Assembly: GCA_963971405.1 (NCBI GenBank)
Contig: OZ020484.1
Coordinates: forward strand, 13,330,001 to 13,394,000
Length of the DNA: 64,000 bases
Direction: 5' to 3'
From: Psococerastis gibbosa
Lineage: Eukaryota; Arthropoda; Insecta; Psocodea; Psocidae
In this document: piece by piece, positions 35,502 to 49,250 of the stretch
How positions within the stretch are numbered: the first letter of the stretch is position 1
Layout: each line of letters starts with the position of its first letter
Notes under the pieces: generated by a model
Told to the model about the DNA's origin: nothing
What the model saw: only the letters and a program-made list of their open reading frames with translations
Databases searched by the model: none
Program-made: the position numbers and the translations under genes

Positions 35502-36740
35502 TGTTCTTCTATGTCTTCGAAATACGTTCAATGGATGTACCGTTTTTACGTCCCTTGGAACCTCAAATTATGTTTTCGTATGACACCCTTATGTCACGTT
35601 AGCTTACTATTTAGGAGATTCACATTCTGGTATTTAGCACGCTCAACTCTACTAAAGTCACTAAATCTAGAAGGTGATTCTCGATCGAAAAATAACACCA
35701 CTTCTACAGTATATAGGGCCTAGCAAACTTTGTAGGGCCCGGTGAAAGCAGTCAAAAATTTAAATAATAGGTAAATTGAATTAAAAAGTACCTATGTTAA
35801 CTAGGTATTTTGATATCTCATTTGCAACACACTGTTTCCCTTTGCGTCATTAAAATTTTATTAATTTGGCGCAAGTTAAATCACATGGTGAATCTTCCTA
35901 TTGTAAAGCGAATACTCTAATGATCAAATTGATGAATAGAGCCCCGCTCATTATCGGACTCGCCGCTGTAAAGTGACATGTAGGGTGTGAGCAGAAGAAG
36001 ATTGTTCAGGAGCGATTTATTTAGCAATGCGGGTGCAATCGTGATGCAGAAGAGGGGGGGGGGGGTCACTGTCCTCTGGAAATTTCAATTAAATTCTACG
36101 AGAGCGGGTGCTCTCCATGCAAACGGCTGCCCGCACACACCCCCTCCCCCCCTCTCTTTGCACGCATTCTTGCCCACTTTTAACCCTTTTCTAATATTCA
36201 TATTCCGCGCGCGTGAAAGCATTTCTATAAACGTGTGTTCACTTGGTAATTAATAACCCTTTAGTCGAGCTTTGACAAGACTTGAAAAGGTTTCACTAGT
36301 GCGGGGAGAAAATATCAAAGTTCAATGAACTCTGCTTGCAATACACCGTAACTGAAATATGGGAAATGTTTAGGGCTTCATGATATGATTGGCTTTCCTA
36401 TGAGAATAGGGTTCTAAACAACAACAAAAATGAATTGTTGAAATTGATTTTTTGAAAAAAAAAAGAGGAAACTTTCAAATGTTCACTAATATTCAAAGAT
36501 TTGTAGTTTATGCATAAAAAAATGCACATATTTTGGAACCTAAAAGATGACGTCACGCATGCATAAATTTTCTAATAAGGCCACTTTCCGCCGAAGGTCT
36601 AAGGCGGCCACATTGGGGAATTTATTCATGTGTTCATCATCTTTAAAATGGCGGGAATTTTACAGGTTCAAAATCGGTGTATTTTTAATTTTTTTAAAAT
36701 ATATAACGCGTATTTTGCCTTCTTTTTTATCAATTAGTAT
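35502..36740. other. Unassigned intergenic DNA
   Basis: Poly(G) near 36053, a C-rich run near 36140, and TGACGTCA at 36548-36555 just outside the R relic. No supported gene. Confidence 0.4.
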
Positions 36741-37115
36741 GGGTACTGCAATAGTTCCATGGTGAATAATTGTCCCATGGTCCAATATTGACATATCGAC
36801 TATCTATAGATTTTCCATATCCTAAAGCACTGGATTCAACGATGGGACATTTGCATAGTTGAGAATGGGCAGACCAATAAAATACCAATAAAATACTACA
36901 CAATAATAACGGTATGGTATGCAATGCATGACTCAGATAATACGATATCTTCAAATAATAATTTTTTCTTCAATAAGAAACCCTTGCTTAGGACAGCACG
37001 CAACTCAAATTTCGGGTTTGTTATATTGTACTCTACGTAGGACCTAAACATACCTGAAGCTAAAAAGCATCGATAGAAAGGTTTCTCAGGAAAATTATTC
37101 GGGACAGCCTATCGT
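36741..37115 (-). repeat. Degenerate relic of repeat family R
   Basis: This matches R in the minus orientation: a block like ggtgaataattgtcccatggt near the start and cctgaagctaaaaagcatcg, atagaaaggtttctcag near 37055-37090. Its central part matches 41748-41995 (cactg-att, gggac-ttgca, gaatgggcag), indicating an R subfamily. Confidence 0.5.
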
Positions 37116-39327
37116 TCGATCTCTTCAATTTGAAAGAGGCATATTGTGTTAGTACAGAATTGTAAATTCACAGGTGGCATTGGACCATTTTCTATCAAAG
37201 AAGACTTTCTTTGGGGCTAAAAAATAATGAGATGCAATTAAAAATTCCATTAAATTAGAATTTGGCTGAACAGCTTCATGTAATTCTTTTTATCCCTAAC
37301 AGGATTACAATCGTAAAAATCAGTTAAGAGCTTTGTAAGAAGGGTGTTTCCAATTTTCTCTTTAAATAAAGAAGCCTTAGGGATGTTTCTGAAGGAAATT
37401 ATTTTCTTACCAACCGTCTCATTTACCCGTACATAGAAGTTTTACAGTCATTTATTTATATATAGAATTCTGCAGATCACATTCAACTCAGTACAAAATA
37501 TGCGCTTGTCCTATTTGACTACGATAGGAGGACATTTAGAACGCTTATTCCAGTTTACGAATAACAAAGTGTTCGAAGTGTCATCCTATCGTGGCCGAGT
37601 AGTATAGCCTATGTCCAATAGATAATTAATAAAAATGTCCCACCCAGTGTTGAACTTTGTTGGGGGACAGAAGAAGTTAAAAATTCCATTAAATAACATA
37701 ACTGGTTACTTTACTGCACTACATTGTGTATAATGTATAAAAATTATCACATGCTTATATACCAACTATTAGTTAAACTACAGTTCGTATAAGGAGCCGG
37801 GGTGTGTTCAAACGTTTGAATATGTAAAGATAGTAAAACTCCCCACTTTAATTGAACCGCTCTAAAAATGACAAACGCATGAGAGAAAACGACGAACAAG
37901 GCAATAAAAAGGAGTGTAAGTGTCCTTTACGTGACAGAAACGACTGAAATGCGAAATGCTCTACAAGTATTTGGTCATTCCGACCCCATTGTTTTCTTAA
38001 GAAAGTTATAAGGGGCCAGAAAACTGGGGTTTGATGTGAGCATGTAATCCTATCTCCGCTCTCCACCTGATATTGGAGTTTCCTCGAACCTGAGCTCTGC
38101 TTTATCTACTTAGCGGATTTCATCCATTTTCCACCTCTGTTGAGCCTTAAAAGCTGATTTACGATCACGATGTGAGGTAATATGTTCCACGCGCTCGAAA
38201 AACTTAATCTCATTGAAACCGAATTAGTGTTCTAAGCGATCTTTTTCCCTCTACCAATTTATATTAGTGACATTTCACCGTCACATATCTTTTATTTTCT
38301 ACGGGAAATCGTGTTTTTGGAATTTTAGTCATATACTCGCAGTGTATGTAAATCAATCGCAGCTTGTTTGATGTTGAAAAACATAAAACATAACGAGACA
38401 ATGGGGGGGGGGGGGGCAGAATGTAACCATTAAATATTTCATGAAATATAAAAAAATGCCAGGATAAACATCAGAACATCAAGAAATTTTTCTCAGCATT
38501 GTGATACATGATAATATCATATCTCATATACAGTATATATTTTTCAAAAAATAGAGTATTGATCCGACCTTGCAGAAAATTTTAATGTCCATCTGCATCT
38601 GCACGTTGTAAAATAAAGTAACAAAAGCAGCCAGATTGCGCACAGAAGCGCTGAGAAATCTAGGATTAGCTATAAACTTAATGCAATATTCTACAGTAAA
38701 TCCGCTCTCCTGAAAAATTCTACAACTTGACAATGGCAATGTTTGTAAACAGCCTCCTCATATATACATATATACAGCATATATCATATTATGTGTCACC
38801 TCTTTCTTAAACAGATTGGCCTCAATTATTGAATTTGATGTGTACAAAAAACGATCGGTGATTCAGTGTGGTAATCCGCAGTACGGAGTTCAAGAGCTGT
38901 GACCAGTTGATGTTGTTAGTGAAGTACACATGTCATATTATATATTGCAATGTAGAGGAGCATTTTTGATAATTTACCATGGGTATTTCCTGTGGAAATC
39001 GACGTTGTATGAAAAACGCGTAGATCGGGTACTCCGATTTACGGTATTTAACTATTCGCAATCCGTCAGACAGAATGAAGAACTATGTTAAAGCAGAGAT
39101 TTAAAGATATTTTACCAACAAAGAATACACGAGTCAATCTGACAAAATTGATCAATTCTTCGATTCACAAGCCATAAATATATGAAAATCCTTAGCAGCC
39201 ACATTACATTATCTCTCCAGAAATATTAATAATAAAATAAGATAATGTGAATTACATAGATTCTAACATTAGTAATTCAGTCGGGTAAATGGTTTGATTT
39301 AAAAAAATTATTTTTGGTATGTTTAAA
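37116..39327. other. Unassigned intergenic DNA
   Basis: Poly(G) near 38403-38416. No supported gene. Confidence 0.4.
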
Positions 39328-39495
39328 TATGGACTTTTTGTTGTTTCTATTATTAAGCCAACCTAGCGGAGTTAGGAAGGCCCGGAACCACCTGCTCTAC
39401 ATGCCCTCCGAAGCATGGCCAGAAAATGTAGCCAGTGTGGGACTCGAACCAACAACCTTTCGGGTGAAAGTCAGAGTCCATACCACTACGCTTTT
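39328..39495 (-). repeat. SINE S1 copy with internal deletion
   Basis: Intact head on the minus strand (agcgtagtgg, ggttcgagtcc, ctttcac). The body lacks the segment of roughly 30 bases that carries the taaaaccctctctta-type block in other copies. Confidence 0.85.
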
Positions 39496-40478
39496 TATGA
39501 GTATTTCAACTGGCCATTTTCATATATGTTGCGGCTGTGGAAGGGACTAGGGAGGGTGGATTAAAGAATTTCTTCGAATTGGCTCGGTCGACATTCTTAG
39601 TTTAAGAAATATTTTCAAAATTCTAACTAATAATTTTGAGGTAGAATTGGGACGTTTTGAATAAAATAAGGTTCCATACAATATGCATAAATTTAAGATA
39701 TTTGCAGTAAAATTTGGAGTAGCCCATAGCTTTACAATAAAAATCGTGTAGGCCTACAGCACACACAATTTCAATTAACAGGTTTTTATTAATTTAGTGA
39801 TGCATTGATTAAATACGTCCGTTAAAGACGACCGTAAAATAGCACCATCGCCAGGCTTTAACAAATATAGTAGAATCAAACAGCTTCCTTAACTTACTGT
39901 CTACCGTATTATCAAATTCAATCTGTAAGCCACTGGGGGGGGGGGGGGCTGAATATCGTACCCTCAATGAAATTGAAATGCGATGAAATAATAACTGCAC
40001 TAATGCCACAAAAATTACCAAGTATATAATGGTCCTAACACAGGGGATTATGTGAAGGGATACCAAGTTGATGTGAGTACGAGATCGGTAAAAAATCAGG
40101 GCCGGGCACGTGGCGCGGCTTTGTCTTTTGACACGATGTCAGCAAGCGTCGTTGCTGCCACGGCCACATCAGGCGTGATCTGCCAGCCCCTTCCTAAAAC
40201 AACAGATTTTGTCGCCCAACCGTGACGAGATGTGTTGGGCCATGAGCGGGATAGACAATGAAATTGAATAAAACTGGTTCCAGAGGTTTCTGAAGCTGTA
40301 TAAAATTAACTTAGTTTGAGTAGATTTTGTCTGCAATGCCAATGGGTTAGTTGTAAGAGTGAACCGAAAGGCCTCCGAAATTCGAAAATTCGAAAATAAA
40401 GATAATTTTCTTTCTTTCTTGTTTTCTTTCATTGCAATGACCAAAAATATATCAATCAGGGTAAGCGGTTTTTCAGAA
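39496..40478. other. Unassigned intergenic DNA
   Basis: Poly(G) near 39937. No supported gene. Confidence 0.4.
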
Positions 40479-40540
40479 CAATGGCGGATCCACCGGGCGG
40501 TGGGGGGGGGGGGGGGTCAGGGGGGGTCATGACCCCCTAA
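40479..40540 (+). mobile_element. Orphan hAT-like left terminus
   Basis: Begins caatggcggatccacc and runs into a long poly(G) tract, the pattern of the small hAT-type elements elsewhere. No matching right end or duplication of the left flank (tttcagaa) was found. Confidence 0.4.
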
Positions 40541-41747
40541 ATGAGGAAATTCATAAGATACAGTAAAAAAATGAATAGAATACAACTCAACTTTTCCCTA
40601 ATTACCTTATAAACTTTTAAACATTTGAAATTAAAAGAGCTTTACACAGTAAGGAAATATTAACAAACGACATAACATTCACACAATCATCCCCTCTAAT
40701 ATATCTAGCTAGTAGGTTAGGAATAGGTAACCAACCACGCTCCCTCCCATCCGCTCCCCCCGCTCCCAGGCCTATATAAACCAAGGTTTCCTCTCCCTAG
40801 TCTATCCTCGAGTTGAGCAAGTCTCAAATCGCAGATAAGGTGTAACTGTGCTAGTGGGTTTCCCCCTGTAGATGGCAGTTCTTGCCGAAAGCGCTCAGGG
40901 TTTTATACTAACAGAAGTGGGTTTCTTAGTTTTACTAATTCGGGTTGTTATAACAAGTTTTTCTAAAACTCTAAGTTTTTGTTATTTTTTGTTTATTAAC
41001 ATGAAATACCACGAAGTCACGAGTAATCTAATTATTTTTGTACCTTGCATCACAAATCGCAATAAGATAATCCCTCACTCATGTCAGTGCGAGCGAGATA
41101 AATCGAAATAACCTATTGTATTAAATGATATATTTTGTGTTATGCAGCGTACCCATTAGTACGGAGAAGCATCAGGAAATTCAGCTCTAAAATTAGCATA
41201 TTATAAAGCAGCAACCCCTCCTCGTATTCGAACGTCTTTTCGGTTTCCACCCCTCCTGAAGTCATTAAGATCACTTAGAAACAAATAGAGGAAAATTGCC
41301 AGTAAATAACTAATGAACAGAAATTTGTGGCGCGAAGAAACAAGAAGACAAAACCTTCTGACACCCAGCAGTAGCGCGTTTTCGTGTTCATGGAGACACA
41401 TTTCTTTCCAATTAAAATTTAAAACACTTTCTCCCCATCTTGCTGAGCATAATAAGCAGGGATTACAGCACTAGCTTTTCCCCTTCTTCCACCTTTTCAA
41501 AGTTTGTTAGGGTTCGCATGGAACTTGTCAGCATAATTGCTCGTTTTCCGCCAGCAATATTTTCCGACTGGGTCACCTGTTTCTTCCCTCTAGATCTGAA
41601 TACGTGTTGCGTACGGTGGCCGTTCTATTATTACATAAGCACTCGAGGGGGGCAGGGGGGTTCCAATGCCACTTGCATAAGCTTTCTCTATTCCCTAGTG
41701 CAGAAACTAGGTAGGTATATTACGAATTTATAATATAACAACTGGTA
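40541..41747. other. Unassigned intergenic DNA
   Basis: No supported gene. Frames near 40872-41111 and 41440-41733 (plus) show no known domain. Confidence 0.4.
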
Positions 41748-41995
41748 CGATTGATCCGGTACATGCTTTCCTATTTATCACTGTAATACTAGTAGTTCCT
41801 TGGTAAATAATTGTCCTAGGGTTAAATTTGGGTTTGGGTTTGGGTTTAAATTTCCCTATCCCACAGCACTGAATTGATCGTTGGGACGATTGCACAGTCA
41901 AGAATGGGCAGATTAATATAATATTAATATATGCATGGTCTAAACAATAAATACTAGTTCATTCATAATAATAGCATATTGTTTATTTGCTCACC
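41748..41995 (-). repeat. Relic of repeat family R (second subfamily)
   Basis: Begins acatgctttcctatttatc and continues tggtaaataattgtcctagg, as at the start of R2 and R4, then follows the 36741 relic. It contains three tandem ttgggt units (41830-41846). Confidence 0.55.
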
Positions 41996-42142
41996 TAGCA
42001 TTGTACACAGTCATGGCTGGGGGGTGCTTCAAGAATAAATTAAATCAGCAAAGGGGGGGGGGGGTTGTGATAGTTTTGCGAACTTATTGATTATCATTTA
42101 AGCTCTACAATATGTAAGTATGCGACACTTTTATTAATTTAA

Positions 42143-42345
42143 ATAAATAATGACTTTTTGTTCTATTACTAAGCCAACTTTAGCGGAGTTAGGGCTATAC
42201 AGCCCTCTCTTAAACTCAAACTTAAACTCACCTGCTTTACATGCCCACCGAAGCATAGTTACAAAAATGTAACTACCTAGGTAGTGTATAGGACTTGAAC
42301 CAACAACCTTTCGGGTGAAAGTCATAATACCCGTTGCCGTAACTT
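42143..42345 (-). repeat. SINE S1 copy with (TTTA)n tail
   Basis: On the minus strand it has a B box with one change (ggttcaagtcc), the S1 body and a well-preserved 3' end (ttagtaatagaacaaaaagt) followed by cattatttatttaa. The A box is degenerate. Confidence 0.8.
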
Positions 42346-43004
42346 ATAGGTACGCAGATTGAAGAGGCATGAGTCATTATTATCATAAAAACCGTTTCGC
42401 AAACATTTAAATCAAAATTAAGATGCCAAACTTGATTAGAACACGCATATTGATTATTGATTTACGAGGCACAAAAGCGACCACGATGATACGAAAGGGA
42501 TAAGTCGCGACACTCGCCCCCGCCCCCGCCTCCCTCCACGGAACCCCCATACAAACAGCTCCGATAATCAAAATTTACATTTTAAAAACCCCACGACATG
42601 CGCCACCAAAGGTATAATAGGATGGATTTTCCATGATTTGAGGCTTACTCCCTTCAGATTGGGCGAGTGACGTAGAAAATTGAGATATCGGGGATTAGCA
42701 GGCTCAGTGTCCGCAGACGGCGTATTGGGGGTGAGTTTTGTGCAAAACATTTCTCCTGGAAAAACAGCAAGCGCATCCCATGTCATGTGTGGGAGAGTTT
42801 AACCCCTACGTATGTTAATTTTGGGTTATCCAATCATAGCTAATTGCAGGCATACTGTAGATTTTTTGATTCCCGAAGGACGGCACATCACCGGTCACCG
42901 CGATTGTTCCAAAATTACATTAATTATATAATTATACATTATATAATTTTGGACTGCTTCGAATGTCCAGTTACCAGTTACTGTACGTGACATGTCTGTC
43001 TCCA
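42346..43004. other. Unassigned intergenic DNA
   Basis: No supported feature. Confidence 0.4.
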
Positions 43005-43370
43005 ACGCCTGCTTTCAGCATTTCTGTTTTAAGCAACCCTGTTCGACTGGCGGGGGGTGTGAGTCTGTTTGTTAACTTGAGGCACCCTAAGGGCACACTC
43101 TTTCACCTCGGGGGAAAGGGCAGTTGACTGACAGGGTGGACCTCCTGATTATAGTGGATTCCGAACCACTTGGGGAACATGGTAATGTCACACGATTAAA
43201 TCGGAGGTGACCAGGGGCAGGACTCGACAAGCACGTAGACTGACTGGTATTGTCTCAGCGCGTTATCAGGTCCCTCCATGTTCCCCTGCCAACGCTGTGC
43301 ACACTACCAAGTTTCCGCAGTTTGAAACATGCTCTGCTCTCATGGATTCAACATGGTAAGGCCGTGACAT
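43005..43370 (+). repeat. Repeat family X, locus X2
   Basis: The same leader as X1 (cagcatttctg, gcaaccctgtt, gtgagtctgttt, ttaacttgaggcaccc) followed by a single unit with ctgattatagtggattcc, gaaccacttgggg, cacacgatta, ggaggtgaccagg and ggattcaacatgg. Confidence 0.75.
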
Positions 43371-43410
43371 GACTAGTGTTTATGGGTCATTCACTCCAGC
43401 CAAAGATACA

Positions 43411-44209
43411 TTTTTTGCTTTCCAATTTATACGTAGTATAAGGAAAGCTTTGTGATGGTCGAAATTTTCGATTCCGAGATTTCAACGTTTTCAGGTCCCA
43501 GGAACCCAAAAAAGTGTTTTTTACGAAATGTCTGTCTGTGCATCGATTTCCGGGCAAACTACTCGGTCGATTTTGATGAAATTCGGCATGTAGGTTCACA
43601 AAAATCATACCTCGAGACCATTTTTTTTATTTGGGGCTAACTCAATTTGGGGGGGTTCAAAACTCCAAAAAAACGTTAAAAAAAATTATTTCTCAAAAAC
43701 GGCTCCAACGATTTCTTTTAAATTCACATACGTATATTCTAGTCGTTCTTAATGTTGATAAAATGCGGGGGGTCGCTTACCCCTTGATAGTTTGCTTCTG
43801 GGGGTAAAAAAATAAAAATAACTTAATTTTAATGAAAAATGACTAAAAAATAATATTTCTGCGAAACTTTTCTACCTTCAGGCATGTTTTAGGTGTTAAG
43901 TTGAGTAACGAAACCGGACAGTTGGCTTTCCCAAAAACCTATTTGCTTTTGCGCAAAACTTTTTTTTTAAATGATAGAAACTTCACGCTGATATGCATTG
44001 CCTGCCCTGCCATTATTACTGTGTTGTAATGTGTTTTAAATATATTGAGGTTACCTCACCTCCAGTGACGTCAGGTGGACACCCCCCCCCCCCCGAGATT
44101 TCCGAAATTCAACCGTAGGAAAATTATTTACCATGAAATTATTCATTTTCTCTCCCTACCAATTGATAAATTGGAAAGCATGTTCGAGTAAACTCGGACC
44201 AGTTCTTTT
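43411..44209 (+). repeat. Repeat family R, copy R3
   Basis: About 800 bp with the R landmarks in the same order as R1. The gtctgt tract is reduced (gtctgtctgtg). TGACGTCA lies at 44066-44073 beside poly(C) at 44081-44094. It ends actcggaccagttctttt. Confidence 0.85.
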
Positions 44210-46905
44210 AATTTCTGGTGCCACCTGCTCTACTTTGACCGCGAGAGATAGCTAGATAGATGATGAGAAAGAGAGAGGAAGAGAATTATTATTAAAATTA
44301 TTTTGTTATGATTAAGATTATAATTTTATTATGATTATTATTATAATATCCAGAGAAATATTTAACAATTTGCTATTTAAACTAAATTCCAATAATACAG
44401 TAATTGAATAAAATAGGGAAAATAAATGAATAAATAAATAAATACTTAATTTCAAATGCAGACTAATTATTAGCCATTATAATTATTTTCATAGGTATCA
44501 CATTCAATTGCCCGGGGGCCAGAGTGGGTACTCTATAATGGTTTATTATGCATTGAATTATTAATTAAAATTATATTTGGCAGTGCCACTGCTCAAAGAT
44601 CGCTCGATAAGCGCCAAACGGTATTTAGTGTCAGATGTATTAAAATTGTAGAGGATTTCTTCTTCTTTATCGCATCTTATTTACGGCTCATTGATCGATA
44701 TTTCATGAAGAAATTGACGTTTAAAAAACAAACAATAAAAACAAACAAAAAACGGGCAGATGAGAGTGTCAGATTTACTCTTCAAAATCTTACATTCTAT
44801 CTCTTTCACGTCTACATACAGTACATACACAACATTACATTCGTGTATCTAGTCGTATACCAACCGAAGCATGTCAAAAGGAAGAATCTTATTGCTAACT
44901 TGGTAACCTTGTCAGCAACAAACGCAAGAATCTGATAATAATCCTCAACAAGACTCTTTCATGAAATAAGTAAATAAAGTTGGGCGACGGATTCAGTTTG
45001 TGTGGAAATCAGCAGTGAATGAAATCACATCGAGTGTCGGTCATAAGCTAAGCATTAGTCCGAGCTGGACAGTAAGCAGCTTACATCCTCTCTTATCCTA
45101 TTGTCCGCGGATCACTTGATCGCTCAACTTCAAATCCAATTTTCGCTTTTTTCTTTTACTCGGGAACTGAAGAAAAGCTCTTGCGTGAGTCATCTTAAAG
45201 CGTTGTAGCGGAAGTTACGCGATTTTGCGTTTTCCATTATTTTACGCAGAACAGACGAGTAAGGAATAGGGTTTATTTATTGGTGTTTATCTTCAAATTT
45301 CATTTTCTGGTTGTGGGGAGTAAATTGTTTTTAAAAATGTACGCAGACACATTGTTGCAAACCCTACATATCAATGTACAATACTATAGTAATGTCAGTA
45401 CACAGTTGACACTACTTGTATATTATGTAAGGCACTATATACCCGGGTATTGTCATCCGCCATTTTGTATCCTATAATTCCTATATGGTAAGTATTGTAA
45501 GAAAGTAAAAGATTGAAAATAACTAAAACACCTAATAGTATCTTTTTTATTAAACACTTCCCTAATTGGTAGAACGTTTTTCTAAATAATAACAAATAAA
45601 TAACGATAAATTTCTAAAAAATAAATCGGTAAACACCATAGAAATACATTAACTGGAGCGGCGGGAGCCATAATATGCCTTACGAGGCACCCGTTAACCA
45701 TAAGCCAAATATCAGAGATAAGTACCAACGCAAAAAATATCGAAGTCTTACACATTGCAGCATAGCAGAACGGATACCTGGACCCGGTCAAAAACTCTGT
45801 ACTTAGCTTGTGCAGGCTACACTTATGACTGGTTTTCCCCGCCAAATTGCGTACTTATCTTGTGCAGGCTACACTAGCAGCCATATTGATAACGGTCTCC
45901 AGCCACAGGATGGTAAACACCCAATGCTTTGCTTATAGACCAGACTTAAAATGGATACATCATGGCGGATGACAATACCTGTCTAATATAGAGCCGTAAT
46001 ATTATGGCAACACTTCACTTGGGCATTGATACCAACAATAATATTTACGGGACAAGACTTAATACTAGAAAGCCTTTTTCTGTCTAACACACGTCCAAAA
46101 AAACAATAAAATATCCATAGTGCAGTACATAGTCAACAAATCATAAAACAACAGTTACCTTAATTTTATAATTTTATCCTAAACGTATTTATAAAAAGAC
46201 ATCAGATATAAAACCTATGGCTACAGACATAAAACGTAATCTAAAAATGAGCATGTAGAAAACAACTGAAGTTTATTTCTTTGTTCTGATTTCTATGTCC
46301 CTAGCCATTTTTTTTTAGTAACTGGCTTTTAAACCCACGAATCAAATTGCGATCAAATTTCCTTATCTAGGAGCAGGCGGCAGGCAATAACACAAAAAAT
46401 GGCTTAATTCCACAAGTGCAATGATTACAAAAAGGCAAATATCAGTCAGCAATAATATTGAAATCATCGCTTCCCTGCCATCTGCTACTACTCATTTGCA
46501 GATTTTTATGAACATATGTTACGACGCGGACAATGAAATAAAACTCTAGATTATGATTACTTACCGGAAAATATGAGTAGTAGCTTATTCGGCTGATATA
46601 ACTGTAAGCAAGAAAACAAAACGAAAATAATAGTCATCAGAGCATGTGGAGGGGGGATTATAAGGGATTATGAAGGTACGCGAAGACTAAATAAAAGGCA
46701 AAAAACTGACTAAGAGAGGAGAGCAGATGTGGACTTAGAAGAGATTATTACTCTCTGTTAATAGAGGTAAGTTGAAAGGTAAAGTTAGGGTTGAAAGTAA
46801 AGGAAAGTACAATGTAAAAGTTATCAAATTCAAAACGTAGATTGATTATGTATTTTATACGGTTCGCGGTTATCATTAAAATGGATTTCTCTTCAGTTCC
46901 CTTCT
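44210..46905. other. Unassigned intergenic DNA
   Basis: AT-rich. A 15-base direct repeat tgtgcaggctacact lies near 45811 and 45859. No supported gene. Confidence 0.4.
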
Positions 46906-47145
46906 AACTTGCTGGGGCTATGCAGACAGGACCGTCGACAGTCATTACGAGCCCTGGCGACCTTTCACCACCGGGAAGAGACCCTCTTCCACTACCTTTG
47001 GGTATGCACTGACTATAGCGTCGGGTTGGCAGAATACTGGACCCAGAAAGTAGGAATCTCCACCAGGGTCACAAAAAGGCAGAAAGCCCCAGGGACCGGG
47101 GCAAGTGGTTCCCGGAGAAAAATATGTATCTCTCGGCTCTCCCTC
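46906..47145 (+). pseudogene. Possible non-LTR retrotransposon tail fragment
   Basis: The plus frame includes LGLCRQDRRQSLRALATF then HHREETLFHYLWVC. The spacing of an L.G.....R....L.. block before an E(E)T..H.L..C block recalls the Cys/His tail of Jockey-like elements, but the first cysteine pair is not conserved. This is a weak call. Confidence 0.3.
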
Positions 47146-47543
47146 TAGCTATCGATTTAAAATAGGTCACTAAAAATCATGAGCTGTGGCTTCTCGGGTG
47201 GAGGGGGCCCGAAGTGTTACCGTCTCCCTCGGGGGATGATTTTGAAAATACTAGTATGAAATATGTCTTCCAGCATATTTTAGCCATAGGGGGAAGCGCC
47301 CATCTGGATGCACTACTGACTGCATTTGGATAATGTCATATACTGTAGGTACAGTAACAGGAAATTTTTGAGTTAATACTAAGGAGTAAAATAGTTGCTT
47401 TTTAAGCATCTGAATCGGTCACTTATGAAACAAACCATCAAATCCATATTTTCAATTTTCATGTTTTTGAAGTTTTAGTGCCTGTAGGTTTAGATGAAGA
47501 CGCATCATTTGGTTGTGAAAACATTAGCTTAGACACAGTAGAC
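47146..47543. other. Unassigned intergenic DNA
   Basis: Contains a G-rich patch (47190-47235) with a tctccctcggggga motif like the interior of hAT elements A and B, but no termini. Confidence 0.4.
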
Positions 47544-47655
47544 AATTTCGTTTAGTTAACTGAAATTAGAGGATAAATAAAAACTGGACTTGGCGGGATT
47601 CGAACCCACGATCCACCCCTAATCGCGTCTGAACCACTCGACCACAAGCCCGCAC
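47544..47655 (-). repeat. tRNA-like repeat S3, best preserved head
   Basis: On the minus strand this folds like a tRNA: acceptor arms gggcttg and caagtcc (7 pairs, one G-T), D arm gtc/gac, an anticodon-arm-like cgatt/gatcg, and a T arm gtggg/cccgc with loop ttcgaat. The variable loop is absent and position 33 is not T, so it is not a working tRNA. It resembles a SINE head, followed by tcctctaatttcagttaac. Confidence 0.65.
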
Positions 47656-47846
47656 AAGAACAGTTAATGAAGATCCTCTACTTATATGCTGGTATTTTGA
47701 CATGAATCGTATTGTTGGACGGGTTAGCACAGCTGTACAACTATCTAACCGAACAAGTCTGTGAGCTTCCTTAATATAATGCCATAAAGGCAATGTTTTA
47801 CACATCGTTGCAGTATTATATGGAGTATAACACTGACTTTGGGGTT

Positions 47847-47960
47847 TGTGTGGGTTCGAATCCCGCCAAGTCCAATTTTTATTTATCCTCTAATTTCAGT
47901 TATAACGTGGACGTTGCCTCTTCAACCAAAAGTTAATTTAAAAGTCAATGTTAAATGCTC
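47847..47960 (+). repeat. tRNA-like repeat S3, inverted partner
   Basis: T-arm half of the same unit on the plus strand (tgggttcgaatcccgccaag), then tcctctaatttcagttata and a reversed copy of the 8023-8075 block. With 47544-47607 it forms an inverted repeat of about 60 bp around a spacer of about 240 bases. Confidence 0.65.
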
Positions 47961-49250
47961 AACAAAGTGGATAATAGTTGGTTTCATAAAAAAACTAATT
48001 CATATATAGGTAGGTAATGTCAAGCAAGTTGAAATAGTTTTATACATTGTTATATATATTATGTATATTTATATGAATTCCGGAAGAATCGTGACGGACA
48101 TTGGGACCAGGGGCGAACGCCCCGGTTGCTTGTCACTGCCAACGGTCCTGTTTACAGAAACCTTTATCCTTCAATGCCTCCTGTGGCCCCTTGGCTCCTG
48201 CTTTAATAGATAGATTTCAGCCTTCATTTCAACCCTTTGTGTTCGATCTGAGTCACCGTTTGTCACTCAATTAGGAACCCTGTCAATTCGATGTATTTCG
48301 GAAAGCAGCGTTCAATTAGACCCGGTGACCGGTGGTCAGTATTTGCGGAGTTGCCGTGACACCTCGCTGGAGTGGGGTGTGGTCACTAGAAATGGACAAT
48401 AGTATTTGCCTTGTATGTTGCCGGCTGCTGCGCCATGCCTGGGCACGTGCCAGGGGGTTCGTTCACGTGGAAGAGTAGAAATTGTTTGATATAGAAATAG
48501 GTGCTGTTAAAGAAAATCCCCTCTTATTGTGCACACATCTTTTGTAAAGGATTAACCGTTGTTTACTGCTGTCATACTTTGCAGCAGGGCAATTTTACTT
48601 CGGCGTGCCACTGTAGGTAGGAGGTACGAAGTAAGAGAAAACACTAAAAAAATATTTATAATTTTTTATACCTGTATGTACGAGTACCCCGCACGGACCT
48701 GTTTCATTGCTTTTACTATTTTGTTTTTCTAATGAACCACCTAGCCATTGTTCACCGTATACTACCCCTACAATTCAGTGTGGTCTCATGCTATGATCGT
48801 CACTGTGCTTAATTGCTTAACTGATATTAAATGAAATGAATTGCCACCGTAACCATTTCCAGCTTGCGGGCTGCATTTGAAAGGCTGTTGACTGTACGGC
48901 TCAGTAGGCAAGACGAACGGGTTGTTTCATTGGGATCGGGTTATTGCTTTAGGGTGGCGTGTCGCTGACAACCCTTTCCCTACCTACTGAGTTGTACTGC
49001 ACTGTTAATTACCCCGGCTGAGATTCATACGCGCATTCGGCACTTCTCAATAGAGAGGGCGCGACATTCAGGACAATGGCCCGGGGCCCATGTGGGCCAT
49101 TAGGACCCGCTAAACGATGCAATAAAAAATATTTCAAGTTTCATAAACATTAATGTATATAAAGTTTCTATTTTCCATTGGGAATAGGGTACATAAGCTC
49201 AAGATTCTAAAAAAGTCTACTTTACGCCGACTACTTCAAAATTTGGTGGT
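47961..49250. other. Unassigned intergenic DNA
   Basis: No supported gene or repeat up to the hAT target duplication at 49251. Confidence 0.4.

Noticed and set aside
35494..35590. Possible R fragment (cgttcaatggatgtaccgtt, ccttggaacctcaa)
   Set aside because: Too short and diverged to separate from chance.
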